Shown: positions 1 to 8,246 of the stretch, piece by piece | How the letters are laid out: every line of letters starts with the position of its first letter | Position numbering within the stretch: position 1 is the stretch's first letter | Source: CAILZL01 sp963748005 | GTDB taxonomy: Bacteria > Pseudomonadota > Gammaproteobacteria > Steroidobacterales > Steroidobacteraceae | Direction of reading: 5' to 3' | DNA length: 64,000 bases | Assembly (NCBI GenBank): GCA_963748005.1 | Contig: CAVVHH010000002.1 | Location: 3,100,001 to 3,164,000 of the forward strand | Program-made: the position numbers and the translations under genes | The notes under the pieces: model-generated | Seen by the model: the letters and a program-made list of their open reading frames with translations, nothing else | Told to the model about the DNA's origin: nothing | The model's database searches: none

Positions 1-736
1 AGGTTGGTACGTCGGCAATGGGGCCGATACGCACACGGTACAGACTGCGCCCGCCGACCAGGTCGCTGCGCACCTGCGCCTGCGGATAGCCCTTGCCGCG
101 CAATTGCGCAACCAGCCGGTCGGCGTTACCGGACGTGCCGAATGCGCCGGCCTGCACGTACAAGGTCCTGATGGCATTGCTGCCCGGCAATGCACTCTGT
201 CCCGGTGTAATCGCGCGGACTTCCACCAGCGCCGTGCCGGCGCGTTGCATGTCCAGCTTGGCGGCTGCGGTAAACGACAGATCGATGATACGGCCGTCCT
301 TGAACGGGCCTCGATCGTTCACGCGTACAATGATCGATTTGCCGTTGCCGAGATTGGTGACCTGCACATAGCTGGGTAACGGCAACGTCTTGTGCGCGGC
401 AGTCATGGCGTACATGTCGTAACGCTCGCCGTTGGACGTGGCTTCCTGATGAAAGCCGGGACCGTACCAGGAGGCGACGCCGCGTTCGACATAGCCGGCT
501 GCGGATTGTTGCACGAAGTAACGCTTGCCCATCACTTCGTAAAAAGCGGGGTTGCCGCGCGTTGACAGGGGTTCAACACGGGGAACGGCATCGGGAATGG
601 CCAGCGGGTCGGGTGCTGGGGATGGAACATTTTGTGCGGGCTGCGGTGGTGAGGAGATACATGACTGCAGCAGCAGGGCACAACTCACCACGGCAAGGCA
701 GCTTGCAGTCCTCGGCCAGCCGACAATCATCTGCAT
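1..736 (-). CDS. rlpA: RlpA septal/lateral-wall lytic transglycosylase lipoprotein (partial, 3' end off window)
   Basis: The reading frame is open from an ATG at 736 to the window edge, about 245 codons. The N-terminus has a hydrophobic segment ending in a lipobox (LLQSC), so it should be an outer-membrane lipoprotein. A double-psi beta-barrel follows with the RlpA landmarks ASWYGPGFHQ, TSNGERYD and VRVNDRGPF. The last residues before the edge (TLYVQAGAFGTSGNADRL and RVRIGPIADVPT) are a SPOR domain, which binds denuded glycan at division sites. The family cleaves peptidoglycan strands lacking stem peptides. It is the last gene seen of the mre-mrd operon, starting just after mltB. A second in-frame ATG lies at 730. 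Confidence 0.93.
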   Translation of the reverse strand, partial: MQMIVGWPRTASCLAVVSCALLLQSCISSPPQPAQNVPSPAPDPLAIPDAVPRVEPLSTRGNPAFYEVMGKRYFVQQSAAGYVERGVASWYGPGFHQEATSNGERYDMYAMTAAHKTLPLPSYVQVTNLGNGKSIIVRVNDRGPFKDGRIIDLSFTAAAKLDMQRAGTALVEVRAITPGQSALPGSNAIRTLYVQAGAFGTSGNADRLVAQLRGKGYPQAQVRSDLVGGRSLYRVRIGPIADVPT

Positions 737-739
737 TGC

Positions 740-1735
740 TCAGTTACCAGCCATAGTGGATGTTGCAGTAATCGCCCGGCCCAGATCATGGACGGTATTG
801 GCATACAGCGGGCTGCGGTTATAGCGGGTGATCACATAGAAATTGTTGAAACCCACCCGATATACCGGGCCTTCCTTGCCCTGCAAACTCAACAGCACCG
901 CCGGTGCTGAGTCCGGTAGTGTGGTGGTGAACACCACGCCTTTGGTGCGCAGCGAACCCACCGTTTCGTTGAGCGTGACATCACCCAGCGTGAAATCGCG
1001 GGTATCCATGCTGGTCAGCGTGGCCTCGGTGACTATTGGCTCACCACTGCGCCAGCCATGCTGCTTGAGATAGTTGGCAATGCTGGCCAGTACATCATCC
1101 CAGTTGCTCCACAGGTCCACCTTGCCGTCGCCGTCGCCATCGGTGCCGAAGTCGCGATAACTGTGCGGCATGAACTGCGGCGGTCCCATGGCGCCGGCAT
1201 AGGAACCCAGCAGCGACGTCGGTGCCAGCTTCTGTTCGCGCGTCATCAGCAGAAACTGTTCCAGCTCGTAGCGGAAGAATTCGCCACGCGGTGGATAATC
1301 AAAGCCGAGTGTCGCCAGCGCATCGAGTACCCGATATCGACCGGTGATTTCACCATACATGGTTTCGACGCCGAGAATGCCCAGCATCACGTCAACCGGC
1401 GCACCGTCCGCTGCCAGCATATCAAGGATGGTTCGATGCCTGGCGTAAAAGCTCCGGCCCGTGCTGATGCGTCTGTCGGTCAGGAAGCGCTCGCGATATT
1501 CAAACCAGGGGATGGTCTTTTCCGCAGGCTTGCTGATGGCATCGAGAATGGCCTGTTTTGTCTCTGCTGTACGCAGCGTCGTTTCCAGTTGCTTGCGATC
1601 AAACTGGTGAGTGCTGATCATGTTGTCAATGAAGCTGCGCACTTCCGGTCGTTCGATATCCAGCGCCTGCGCGCTGTTGTACAGCGCAGCACTCAGGGCC
1701 AGGGCGATCCAGCAAGACGTTCGTGCATTGGGCAT
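740..1735 (-). CDS. mltB: Lytic murein transglycosylase B
   Basis: Periplasmic lytic transglycosylase that cleaves the MurNAc-GlcNAc bond with formation of the 1,6-anhydro end. The catalytic signature GVETMYGE is present near residue 124, followed by GAMGPPQFMPHSY and the DGDGDGKVDLW calcium-loop-like stretch, both typical of MltB/SltB. I chose the ATG at 1735 because AGGAG lies 7 bases upstream and because it puts a signal peptide (SCWIALALSAALYNSAQA) at the N-terminus. An in-frame ATG at 1786, 3 bases past the rodA stop, would add 17 residues before the signal. It lies between rodA and rlpA, so hydrolase and synthase genes are co-transcribed. Confidence 0.94.
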   Translation of the reverse strand: MPNARTSCWIALALSAALYNSAQALDIERPEVRSFIDNMISTHQFDRKQLETTLRTAETKQAILDAISKPAEKTIPWFEYRERFLTDRRISTGRSFYARHRTILDMLAADGAPVDVMLGILGVETMYGEITGRYRVLDALATLGFDYPPRGEFFRYELEQFLLMTREQKLAPTSLLGSYAGAMGPPQFMPHSYRDFGTDGDGDGKVDLWSNWDDVLASIANYLKQHGWRSGEPIVTEATLTSMDTRDFTLGDVTLNETVGSLRTKGVVFTTTLPDSAPAVLLSLQGKEGPVYRVGFNNFYVITRYNRSPLYANTVHDLGRAITATSTMAGN

Positions 1736-1789
1736 CAAGCCACTCCTGACAAAGCGATGGGGATTCAGACTGCATACCGCAGTCATGGT

Positions 1790-2920
1790 TCAGCGTCCTA
1801 CCAGACGACGTTTGGCATTGACCGCCATCATGATGCCGAAGCCCGCCATCAAGGTCACCATCGACGTACCGCCAAAACTGATCAACGGCAGCGGCACGCC
1901 CACCACTGGCAAGAGTCCCGTCACCATGCCGGTATTGACAAACACATATACGGCAAAGGTGAGTCCCAGACTGCCGGCGAGTGTGCGGGCAAATGTGTCC
2001 TGTGCAGTGGTGGCAATGTACAGACAGCGGCTGATGATGAACAAATACAGCAACAGCACCGTAGTCAGGCCAATCAGGCCCCATTCTTCGCCAATCACCG
2101 CGAAAATAAAGTCGGTGGAGCGTTCCGGCAGATATTCCAGCTGTGCCTGTGAGCCGTTGAGATAACCCTTGCCGAAGATGCCACCAGAACCAATGGCAAT
2201 CTGCGATTGAATGATGTGATAGCCCGAACCGAGCGGGTCGGTCTGTGGATCCAGAAAGGTGAGCACTCGCTGTTTCTGGTAGTCATGCAGCAAGTAATGC
2301 CAGGCCCCCCATATCGTGGGGATCAGCGCGCCGATCACGCCGAGGATGTAACGTTTCTGCAAACCGGAGAGCAGCAATGCCATGGCGCCGGCTGCGCCCA
2401 CCAGCAAGCCGGTGCCGAGGTCCGGCTGCTCGGCAATGATTCCCACTGGCACCACGATGGCAATCACCAGCACCGTGATCGTGAGAAACGAAGGTGGCAA
2501 GGGTCGGTCATGCACATACCACGCACAGAACAGCGGCACGGCAATCTTCATGATCTCGGATGGCTGGAAGCGTATGAATCCCAGATTCAACCAGCGTTGC
2601 GCGCCCAGCGAGATTTCACCCTTGACCATGACGGCCAGCAACAGCAGCAATCCAACTGCATACAACCAGGGAGCGCTGAGGCGCAGCAAGCGTGGCGGCA
2701 ACTGGGCAATCACCAGCATTACCACCAGGGCCAGCGCAAATTTCATGGCCTGGCTGCCCACCACCGCCCAGCTCTGACCGGAGGAGCTGTACAGCACCAC
2801 CAGACTGACCACTGACAGAAGGCCAATCCCCGTAAGCAACGGGCCGTCCAGTTGCAGCGCCGACAGCACGCGGGCAGTCCAGGTGAAGGTTCGCTTGGCG
2901 GTGTTGCTCTCGAACTCCAT
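1790..2920 (-). CDS. rodA: Rod-shape SEDS peptidoglycan polymerase RodA
   Basis: A 376-residue polytopic membrane protein of the SEDS family, the glycan polymerase that works with the transpeptidase PBP2 in the elongasome. Family landmarks are visible: LGAQRWLNLGFIRFQPSE, the EQPDLGTGLL loop, ERSTDFIFAVIGEEWG, and near the C-terminus GVPLPLISFGGTSM. The ATG at 2920 is 3 bases after the mrdA stop and mltB starts just after the rodA stop, so all three are probably translated from one message. Confidence 0.96.
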   Translation of the reverse strand: MEFESNTAKRTFTWTARVLSALQLDGPLLTGIGLLSVVSLVVLYSSSGQSWAVVGSQAMKFALALVVMLVIAQLPPRLLRLSAPWLYAVGLLLLLAVMVKGEISLGAQRWLNLGFIRFQPSEIMKIAVPLFCAWYVHDRPLPPSFLTITVLVIAIVVPVGIIAEQPDLGTGLLVGAAGAMALLLSGLQKRYILGVIGALIPTIWGAWHYLLHDYQKQRVLTFLDPQTDPLGSGYHIIQSQIAIGSGGIFGKGYLNGSQAQLEYLPERSTDFIFAVIGEEWGLIGLTTVLLLYLFIISRCLYIATTAQDTFARTLAGSLGLTFAVYVFVNTGMVTGLLPVVGVPLPLISFGGTSMVTLMAGFGIMMAVNAKRRLVGR

Positions 2921-2923
2921 GGA

Positions 2924-4882
2924 TTACTCGGCCTTTTTGGCCGCAGCTGCAGCAGCTGCCAGTTTCTTGTCGCGCGCCGCATACCATTTGGCTTCCTGTG
3001 CGGCCAGTTCATCGGGTGGCAGCAAGGCGATGTCAAACAGACGACGTGCGATCGGTGCGGCGACTTCAGCACCGAAGCCGCCATTCTCAACAATCACCGA
3101 CAAGGCAATTTTCGGCGCTTCCACTGGTGCGAAGGCAATGAACAGCGAATGGTCATGCTTGCTCTTTTCCAGTTGTGCCTTGTTGTACTTCTGGCCGCGG
3201 GCCAGGCTGAACGCCTGGGCAGTGCCGGTCTTGCCGGCGGCAGAATAGGGTGCGCCGATGAAGGAACGGTAGGCGGTACCGCTCCTGGTTACTTCCTGCA
3301 TACCGGCGATGGCCACATCCCAGCTGCTGGGATCATTGCTGTCAGCGTCAGGCAGCGGCACCGGCGCAACTTCACGCATCTCACCGGTTACGGCATCACG
3401 CACGGCATGCGTGAGTCGCGGTTGAAAACGTTTGCCGCGCATGGAAATGGCTGCAGCCGCATGCGCCAGCTGGATGGGTGTGATCGTGAGATAGCCCTGG
3501 CCAATGCCCACGTTTACTGTATCTCCCGGGTACCATGTCTGCATGTCCCGGCTCTTGAAGGCCTGGCGTCGCCAGGCAGTGGACGGCAGGATGGCTTTCT
3601 TCTCACCTTCGATATCAATGCCGGTGATGGTGCCGAAGCCGAATGTCACCAGGAAGTCATGAATACGATCAATGCCCAGCGTATTGGCGAGACTGTAGAA
3701 GTACACATCGCATGACGTAGCAACCGCCTTGAGCATGTTGACGGTACCATGGCCTTCCTTCTTGTCATCGTTCCAGACGCGACTTACGCCAGGCAGCCGG
3801 AAATAACCAGGACAGAACTTGGTGTCCTCGGGAGCGATGACGTTGTAGTACAAACCGGCCAGCGCCATGAAGGGTTTGATGGTGGAGCCCGATGGGTAGG
3901 TGCCCTGCAGAGCACGGTTGTACATCGGACGATCCGGGTTTTCGTACAGATCCAGATACTGCTGACGCGACAGACCGCGACCGAACAGATTGGGGTCAAA
4001 GCCCGGTGTGCTCACCAGCGCCAGTACTTCGCCGTTGTTCGGGTCAATGGCAACTACTGCGCCACGCTCGCCGCGCAGCATTTCTTCCGCGGCGTTCTGC
4101 AGACGCTCGTCCAGTGACAGATACAGATCACTGCCAGCCACCGGTTCCTTGCGTTGCAGATCGGCTTTGCGTGTGCCCAGCTGTTCAACACGCCGTCCCT
4201 GGGCATTGACCAGCAATTGCTGATAGCCAGCCTTGCCGTGCAATTCCAGTTCATGACTCTTTTCAACGCCGGCCTTGCCGACCAGGGTGGTGCCGGCGTA
4301 TTCCTCACCATCCAGGATCTTCTGGTCTGCCTCGCTGATGATGCCGACGTAGCCGAGCGCATGTACGCCGCTGGCGCCCAACGGGTAATAGCGACTCAGG
4401 CGCGGCTTGATTTCCACGCCGGGGAAATCCTGCTGACGCACCGCAAAGCGTGCCAGTTCCTCTTCACTCAACGACAGCTTTACTGGCACCGCTTCAAAGC
4501 TGCGCCGGCGCTGGATGTCACGCTTGAGCGTCTTGATGTTGTCACGGTCGAGCAGATTGAGGGCGGCCAATCCCTGCAAGGTAGCTTCGAGATCCGGTAC
4601 CTGCTCGCGCGTAAGCTCAAGTTGATATGACGGTGCGTTGCGCGCCAGCACGACGCCGTTGCGATCAAAGATGATGCCGCGACTTGGCGGCAAGGGTTCG
4701 ATGCGCACGCGATTGCCCTGCGCCTGCTCCGCGAAATAGTCGTAACGCACGATCTGCAGCCATACCAGTCGCGCGATCAGGGCGAAGATGCCCAGTGCGA
4801 TGACTGTGGCAGCGACAAACGCGCGCTGGGTGAACATGCGCGTTTCGGCGTGATGGTCCTTGATGCGGGAGCGGCGCAACAT
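2924..4882 (-). CDS. mrdA: Penicillin-binding protein 2, elongasome transpeptidase
   Basis: Class B PBP that cross-links lateral-wall peptidoglycan. One N-terminal membrane anchor (residues about 17-40) is followed by the dimerisation domain with the PPSRGIIFDRNG motif, and then the transpeptidase domain. The active-site SxxK reads STIK near residue 332, the second motif is SCD in the context ATSCDVYFYSLA, and KTGTAQ lies near residue 550. The C-terminus is Ala/Lys-rich (KKLAAAAAAAKKAE). Its 652 residues are normal for MrdA. It sits between mreD and rodA, its functional partner. Confidence 0.96.
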   Translation of the reverse strand: MLRRSRIKDHHAETRMFTQRAFVAATVIALGIFALIARLVWLQIVRYDYFAEQAQGNRVRIEPLPPSRGIIFDRNGVVLARNAPSYQLELTREQVPDLEATLQGLAALNLLDRDNIKTLKRDIQRRRSFEAVPVKLSLSEEELARFAVRQQDFPGVEIKPRLSRYYPLGASGVHALGYVGIISEADQKILDGEEYAGTTLVGKAGVEKSHELELHGKAGYQQLLVNAQGRRVEQLGTRKADLQRKEPVAGSDLYLSLDERLQNAAEEMLRGERGAVVAIDPNNGEVLALVSTPGFDPNLFGRGLSRQQYLDLYENPDRPMYNRALQGTYPSGSTIKPFMALAGLYYNVIAPEDTKFCPGYFRLPGVSRVWNDDKKEGHGTVNMLKAVATSCDVYFYSLANTLGIDRIHDFLVTFGFGTITGIDIEGEKKAILPSTAWRRQAFKSRDMQTWYPGDTVNVGIGQGYLTITPIQLAHAAAAISMRGKRFQPRLTHAVRDAVTGEMREVAPVPLPDADSNDPSSWDVAIAGMQEVTRSGTAYRSFIGAPYSAAGKTGTAQAFSLARGQKYNKAQLEKSKHDHSLFIAFAPVEAPKIALSVIVENGGFGAEVAAPIARRLFDIALLPPDELAAQEAKWYAARDKKLAAAAAAAKKAE

Positions 4883-4895
4883 GGCGGTGGGCAGG

Positions 4896-5372
4896 TTATC
4901 GGATACGGCGATTGCTGGTGTCGAGCACCGCCACCATGACCGGCCACAGCAGAGCGCCGATCAGGGCAGGCAGCCAGCGTATCCACGAGGCAATGGCGGT
5001 GCCGACGATGCCGTCGATCCAGAACAGCAGAAAGTGATACAGGGAGACCAGCATCAGTACCACGATTGCCTGGTGCAATACCGGAAATACCCGGATGCGC
5101 AGCTGGAAATGTTGCGCGGCAGCGGCTACGACCACGAAGGCCAGCGCATGTTCGCCGATCAGCGTACCGATCAGGACATCGAGGATCAGGCCGCAGATCC
5201 AGGCATAAGTGAGTCCTGCCAGTATCGGCGCATTCAACGACCAGTAGATCACCAGCAGCAGCAACCAGTCCGGTCGGCCAAAATTCAGCAGCTGCGGCAG
5301 GGGCACGATGGTAAGCATCAGCGCGATCGCCGAGGTAACAAGCACCCGCAGGAAACCGATGCGACCACTCAT
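4896..5372 (-). CDS. mreD: Rod shape-determining membrane protein MreD
   Basis: A small hydrophobic protein of 158 residues with about five membrane segments. It matches MreD in size, in the GRPDWLLLLVIYW stretch after the first helix, and in the LDVLIGTLIGEHAL loop. MreD is an inner-membrane scaffold of the elongasome. I chose ATG 5372 over an upstream in-frame GTG at 5387 because MSGRIGFLRVLV resembles usual MreD starts; no clear ribosome-binding site decides it. Located between mreC and mrdA, with about 80 bases separating it from mreC. Confidence 0.9.
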   Translation of the reverse strand: MSGRIGFLRVLVTSAIALMLTIVPLPQLLNFGRPDWLLLLVIYWSLNAPILAGLTYAWICGLILDVLIGTLIGEHALAFVVVAAAAQHFQLRIRVFPVLHQAIVVLMLVSLYHFLLFWIDGIVGTAIASWIRWLPALIGALLWPVMVAVLDTSNRRIR

Positions 5373-5451
5373 GATGCAATAACCCACAGTGGCAGGTTTC
5401 GCGCCAGCTGCACAGCCAAACCGGATACAGCAGGCTTGTTATTCACTGAGG

Positions 5452-6438
5452 TCATGGCGCAGGTGTCGTGGCAGTGGCCGGCGTTGCCGCAGGCGGGGCG
5501 GGTTTTGTCACCGGTTTGGCGACGGCTTCCAGCTGTTCGGGTGTGACAGGCGCGGCCGTGGGGCCGGCGGGTGGCGTAATGGCGGGTTCAATTGCGGGCG
5601 GTTGGTACCAGATCAATACCACTTCGTAATCGCTGTCGAGCCTGGCCATGGGTTTGGCTTCAACCTTGGCGAAGGTCTCGGCCGGATCCCGCTCCACCCG
5701 CGTAATCGTGCCCACCGGATAGCCGGCTGGAAACACGCCGCCCAGTCCCGAGGCAATCAACAGGTCGCCAACCTTGATGTCGGCTTCACCGGTCATGAAT
5801 GGCAGGTTGAGCTTGTTCAAGTTGCCGGTACCTTCGGCAATGGTGCGCAGGCCACTGCGATTGACACGTACCGGAATGGCGTGTTCCGGATCGGAAATCA
5901 GGATGGCTTCGGAGGTATAGCGCCCCACCTGGGTGATCTGGCCAAACACGCCATGTGCATCCAGAATTGGCTGGCCTTTGAATACGCCCTCACGTTGTCC
6001 CTTGTTGAGCAGCACGCGATGCCGCAGCGGATCAAGGTCCACGCGCATGATTTGCGCCACCAGCCGCTTGTTGGACACGTCATCGGCGGCATCTCCCAGC
6101 TCGCGCAGCCGCTGGTTTTCCTGGGTGAGCGCCTCGAGCTTCTGCAGGCTGACCTGCGCCTCGCGCAGTGCCACGCTCAGCCGGGTATTTTCGGCTCGCA
6201 ACTGCTCACGATCGGCCACGCTCTCGTTCATCCAGCGCGAGGCACGAAACGGCGCGTCCACCAGCCATTGCAGGGGATAGACGCCAGCCGACATGCCGCT
6301 GCGTATCTGGTGCAGGTAATCGTAGCGCTGATCTGCCACCATCAGGCCGACACTGAGGGATATCAGCAACAGGGAGCGTGCGACCAGCGAAGGTCCACGG
6401 CCAATGATCGGGCGGGATTCGGAGCCGAAGCTTGCCAC
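5452..6438 (-). CDS. mreC: Rod shape-determining protein MreC
   Basis: A bitopic periplasmic scaffold that links MreB filaments to PBP2/RodA. It shows an N-terminal membrane helix (RSLLLISLSVGLMV), a coiled coil (REAQVSLQKLEALTQENQRL) and the beta-domain core (GVFGQITQVG, VNRSGLRTIAEGTG). A Pro/Ala-rich tail after about residue 295 is typical of gammaproteobacterial MreC. The open frame continues upstream to an ATG at 6498, but that extension is encoded by an intergenic palindrome. I therefore start at the GTG at 6438 (VASFGSESRP). No strong ribosome-binding site marks either start. Confidence 0.88.
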   Translation of the reverse strand: MASFGSESRPIIGRGPSLVARSLLLISLSVGLMVADQRYDYLHQIRSGMSAGVYPLQWLVDAPFRASRWMNESVADREQLRAENTRLSVALREAQVSLQKLEALTQENQRLRELGDAADDVSNKRLVAQIMRVDLDPLRHRVLLNKGQREGVFKGQPILDAHGVFGQITQVGRYTSEAILISDPEHAIPVRVNRSGLRTIAEGTGNLNKLNLPFMTGEADIKVGDLLIASGLGGVFPAGYPVGTITRVERDPAETFAKVEAKPMARLDSDYEVVLIWYQPPAIEPAITPPAGPTAAPVTPEQLEAVAKPVTKPAPPAATPATATTPAP

Positions 6439-6458
6439 GTTATGCTGTGATTTCTTGT

Positions 6459-6522
6459 GTAGGGGCGGTTCGCGAACCGCCTGTGCCAATTTTAACAAGG
6501 GCGGTTCGCGAACCGCCCCTAC
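6459..6522. repeat. GTAG-headed REP pair between mreB and mreC
   Basis: Two copies of the palindrome GGCGGTTCGCGAACCGCC in inverted arrangement, beginning GTAGGGG and ending CCCCTAC. The unit carries the GTAG head known from REP elements mobilised by REP-associated tyrosine transposases. It lies inside the mre operon, 13 bases beyond the mreB stop, and could form a strong hairpin that attenuates or stabilises the message. A diverged relative of the same unit is at 61874-61943. Confidence 0.8.
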
Positions 6523-6534
6523 GCGAACCGCCGC

Positions 6535-7578
6535 TTACTCCAGATTGAACAACTGCGGGCCGTGTTCGTCGATCAGCTCCAGCATGCGGCCGCCACCCCG
6601 GGCGACGCAGGTGAGCGGATCTTCGGCCACCACCACCGGCAGGCCGGTTTCTTCCATCAGCAGCTTGTCGATGTCGCGCAGCAGGGCGCCACCGCCCGTC
6701 AGTACGATGCCGCGTTCGGCGACGTCCGCCCCCAGTTCCGGTGGGGTCTGTTCCAAGGCCACCTTCACGGCGCCGACGATGCCCGACAGCGGTTCCTGCA
6801 GGGCTTCGAGAATTTCATTGGAATTCAGGGTGAAGCTGCGTGGCACGCCCTCGGACAGGTTGCGGCCCTTCACCGAGATTTCGCGCACCGACTGGCCGGG
6901 GTAGGCCGAGCCGATTTCGATCTTGATGCGTTCGGCCGTGGCGTCGCCAATCAGGATGCCGTAGTTGCGGCGCACATAGTTGACGATGGCTTCGTCGAAA
7001 CGATCACCGCCGATACGCACCGATGATGCGTACACGATGCCGTTCAACGAAATGACGGCCACTTCCGAGGTGCCGCCACCGATGTCCAGCACCATCGAAC
7101 CGCGCGCTTCATGGACGGGCAGGCCGGCACCGACGGCGGCGGCCATGGGTTCTTCAATCAGGCGCACCCAGCGGGCACCGGCGCCTTCGGCCGATTCCTG
7201 GATGGCGCGGCGTTCCACCTGGGTGGAACCGTACGGCACGCACACCAGTACGCGTGGGCTGGGACGGATCAGGCGATTGCCGTGCACCTTGCCGATGAAG
7301 TACTTGAGCATTTCTTCGGTGATGGTGAAGTCGGCGATCACGCCGTCCTTCATCGGGCGGATGGCGGTGATGTGTCCGGGGGTACGGCCCAGCATGTTCT
7401 TGGCTTCGGCACCGACGGCTTCGATTTTCTTGCCGCCGCGTCCCGGCTCTTCGCGAATGGCCACCACGGACGGCTCGTTCAGAACGATGCCGCGACCGCG
7501 CACATAAATCAGCGTATTGGCAGTACCCAGATCGATCGAGAGGTCATTTGAGAAATAACCCCGGAGATTCTTGAACAT
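6535..7578 (-). CDS. mreB: Actin-like cell-shape protein MreB
   Basis: A 347-residue bacterial actin that directs lateral cell-wall synthesis. Diagnostic stretches are SIDLGTANTLIYV (phosphate 1), VLDIGGGTSEVAVISL (phosphate 2), NSNEILEALQEPL and GIVLTGGGALLRDID. It is the first gene of the shape operon and is divergent from gatC across a 377-base gap. Length and sequence look fully normal. Confidence 0.98.
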   Translation of the reverse strand: MFKNLRGYFSNDLSIDLGTANTLIYVRGRGIVLNEPSVVAIREEPGRGGKKIEAVGAEAKNMLGRTPGHITAIRPMKDGVIADFTITEEMLKYFIGKVHGNRLIRPSPRVLVCVPYGSTQVERRAIQESAEGAGARWVRLIEEPMAAAVGAGLPVHEARGSMVLDIGGGTSEVAVISLNGIVYASSVRIGGDRFDEAIVNYVRRNYGILIGDATAERIKIEIGSAYPGQSVREISVKGRNLSEGVPRSFTLNSNEILEALQEPLSGIVGAVKVALEQTPPELGADVAERGIVLTGGGALLRDIDKLLMEETGLPVVVAEDPLTCVARGGGRMLELIDEHGPQLFNLE

Positions 7579-7955
7579 GTTTGATATTTCGGGGAAAAAG
7601 GATGGTTAAAAATTGTGCGCTACTCTATGAGTTTAAGTTAACTAATTCAATGCTGTTTTCGGCGCATACAATTCACACTTTAACGCGCATGACTGTCGCC
7701 AAGTTGCGGCAGCAAGCGGTCGCAATCCAGGTGCGGTGGAAACGGTAATTGCCGAAAGCAGTCGGCTACGACCAAACCTGAGTTGAGACCCGCTGCAGAC
7801 TGATTTTTTGAGCTGCAGCAATGCAGCATGAGGCAGCCAGCCGCGGTCTTGGGCCGCCGATGCCGGCCGTGTATCATGGCTGGCCTTATGCAGCGGTTTT
7901 TTTGCTGCTTTATCCCTTGAATTATCCCCTTGGCCGCCGACCACAGAGCCCACCC
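7579..7955. other. Divergent intergenic region mreB / gatC
   Basis: This 377-base gene-free stretch separates the divergent mreB and gatC genes. The half near mreB is AT-rich and holds the candidate promoter at 7622-7650. The half near gatC is GC-rich, with a run of T (TTTTTTTGCTG) around 7900. I see no RNA gene or conserved hairpin in it. Open frames crossing it look like shadows. Confidence 0.6.
7622..7650 (-). promoter_or_regulatory. mreB: Candidate sigma-70 promoter for the mreB operon
   Basis: On the minus strand TTGAAT (7650-7645) and TAGAGT (7627-7622) are separated by 17 bases in an unusually AT-rich patch. Transcription would start about 35-40 bases before the mreB ATG at 7578. This is a consensus match by eye only. 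Confidence 0.35.
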
Positions 7956-8246
7956 ATGAGCTTGACCCGCAACGATGTTGACAACATCGCGCATCTGGCG
8001 CGACTGGCCATTACCGAGGCCGAGGCGCCGGTATATGTGGACAGCCTGTCCAAAATTCTCAATTTCGTCGAGCAGCTCAATACCGCCGACGTCAGCACGG
8101 TGGAGCCCATGGCGCATCCGCTGAAGGGTCAGGTCCAGCGGCTGCGGCCGGATGAAGTGACCGCGGTGGATGAACACGAAAAGTTCCAGCGCAACGCCGG
8201 CAAGGTTGAAGCGGGTCTGTACCTGGTGCCCAAGGTAATTGAGTAA
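7956..8246 (+). CDS. gatC: Asp-tRNA(Asn)/Glu-tRNA(Gln) amidotransferase subunit C
   Basis: A 96-residue GatC, the small stabilising subunit of GatCAB. The start MSLTRNDVDNIAHLARLAI and the later PMAHPLKGQVQRLRPDEV are characteristic. The frame is open further upstream, but the ATG at 7956 gives the normal GatC N-terminus. The TAA stop abuts the gatA ATG directly (taa|atg), indicating coupled translation. Presence of gatCAB implies that Gln-tRNA, Asn-tRNA or both are made by transamidation here. Confidence 0.96.
   Translation: MSLTRNDVDNIAHLARLAITEAEAPVYVDSLSKILNFVEQLNTADVSTVEPMAHPLKGQVQRLRPDEVTAVDEHEKFQRNAGKVEAGLYLVPKVIE

Noticed and set aside
1058..2152. 364-residue plus-strand frame opposite mltB/rodA
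   Set aside because: Shadow of two well-recognised minus-strand genes; no motifs.
5389..6450. 353-residue plus-strand frame opposite mreC
   Set aside because: Shadow frame; mreC on the other strand has clear family features and operon context.
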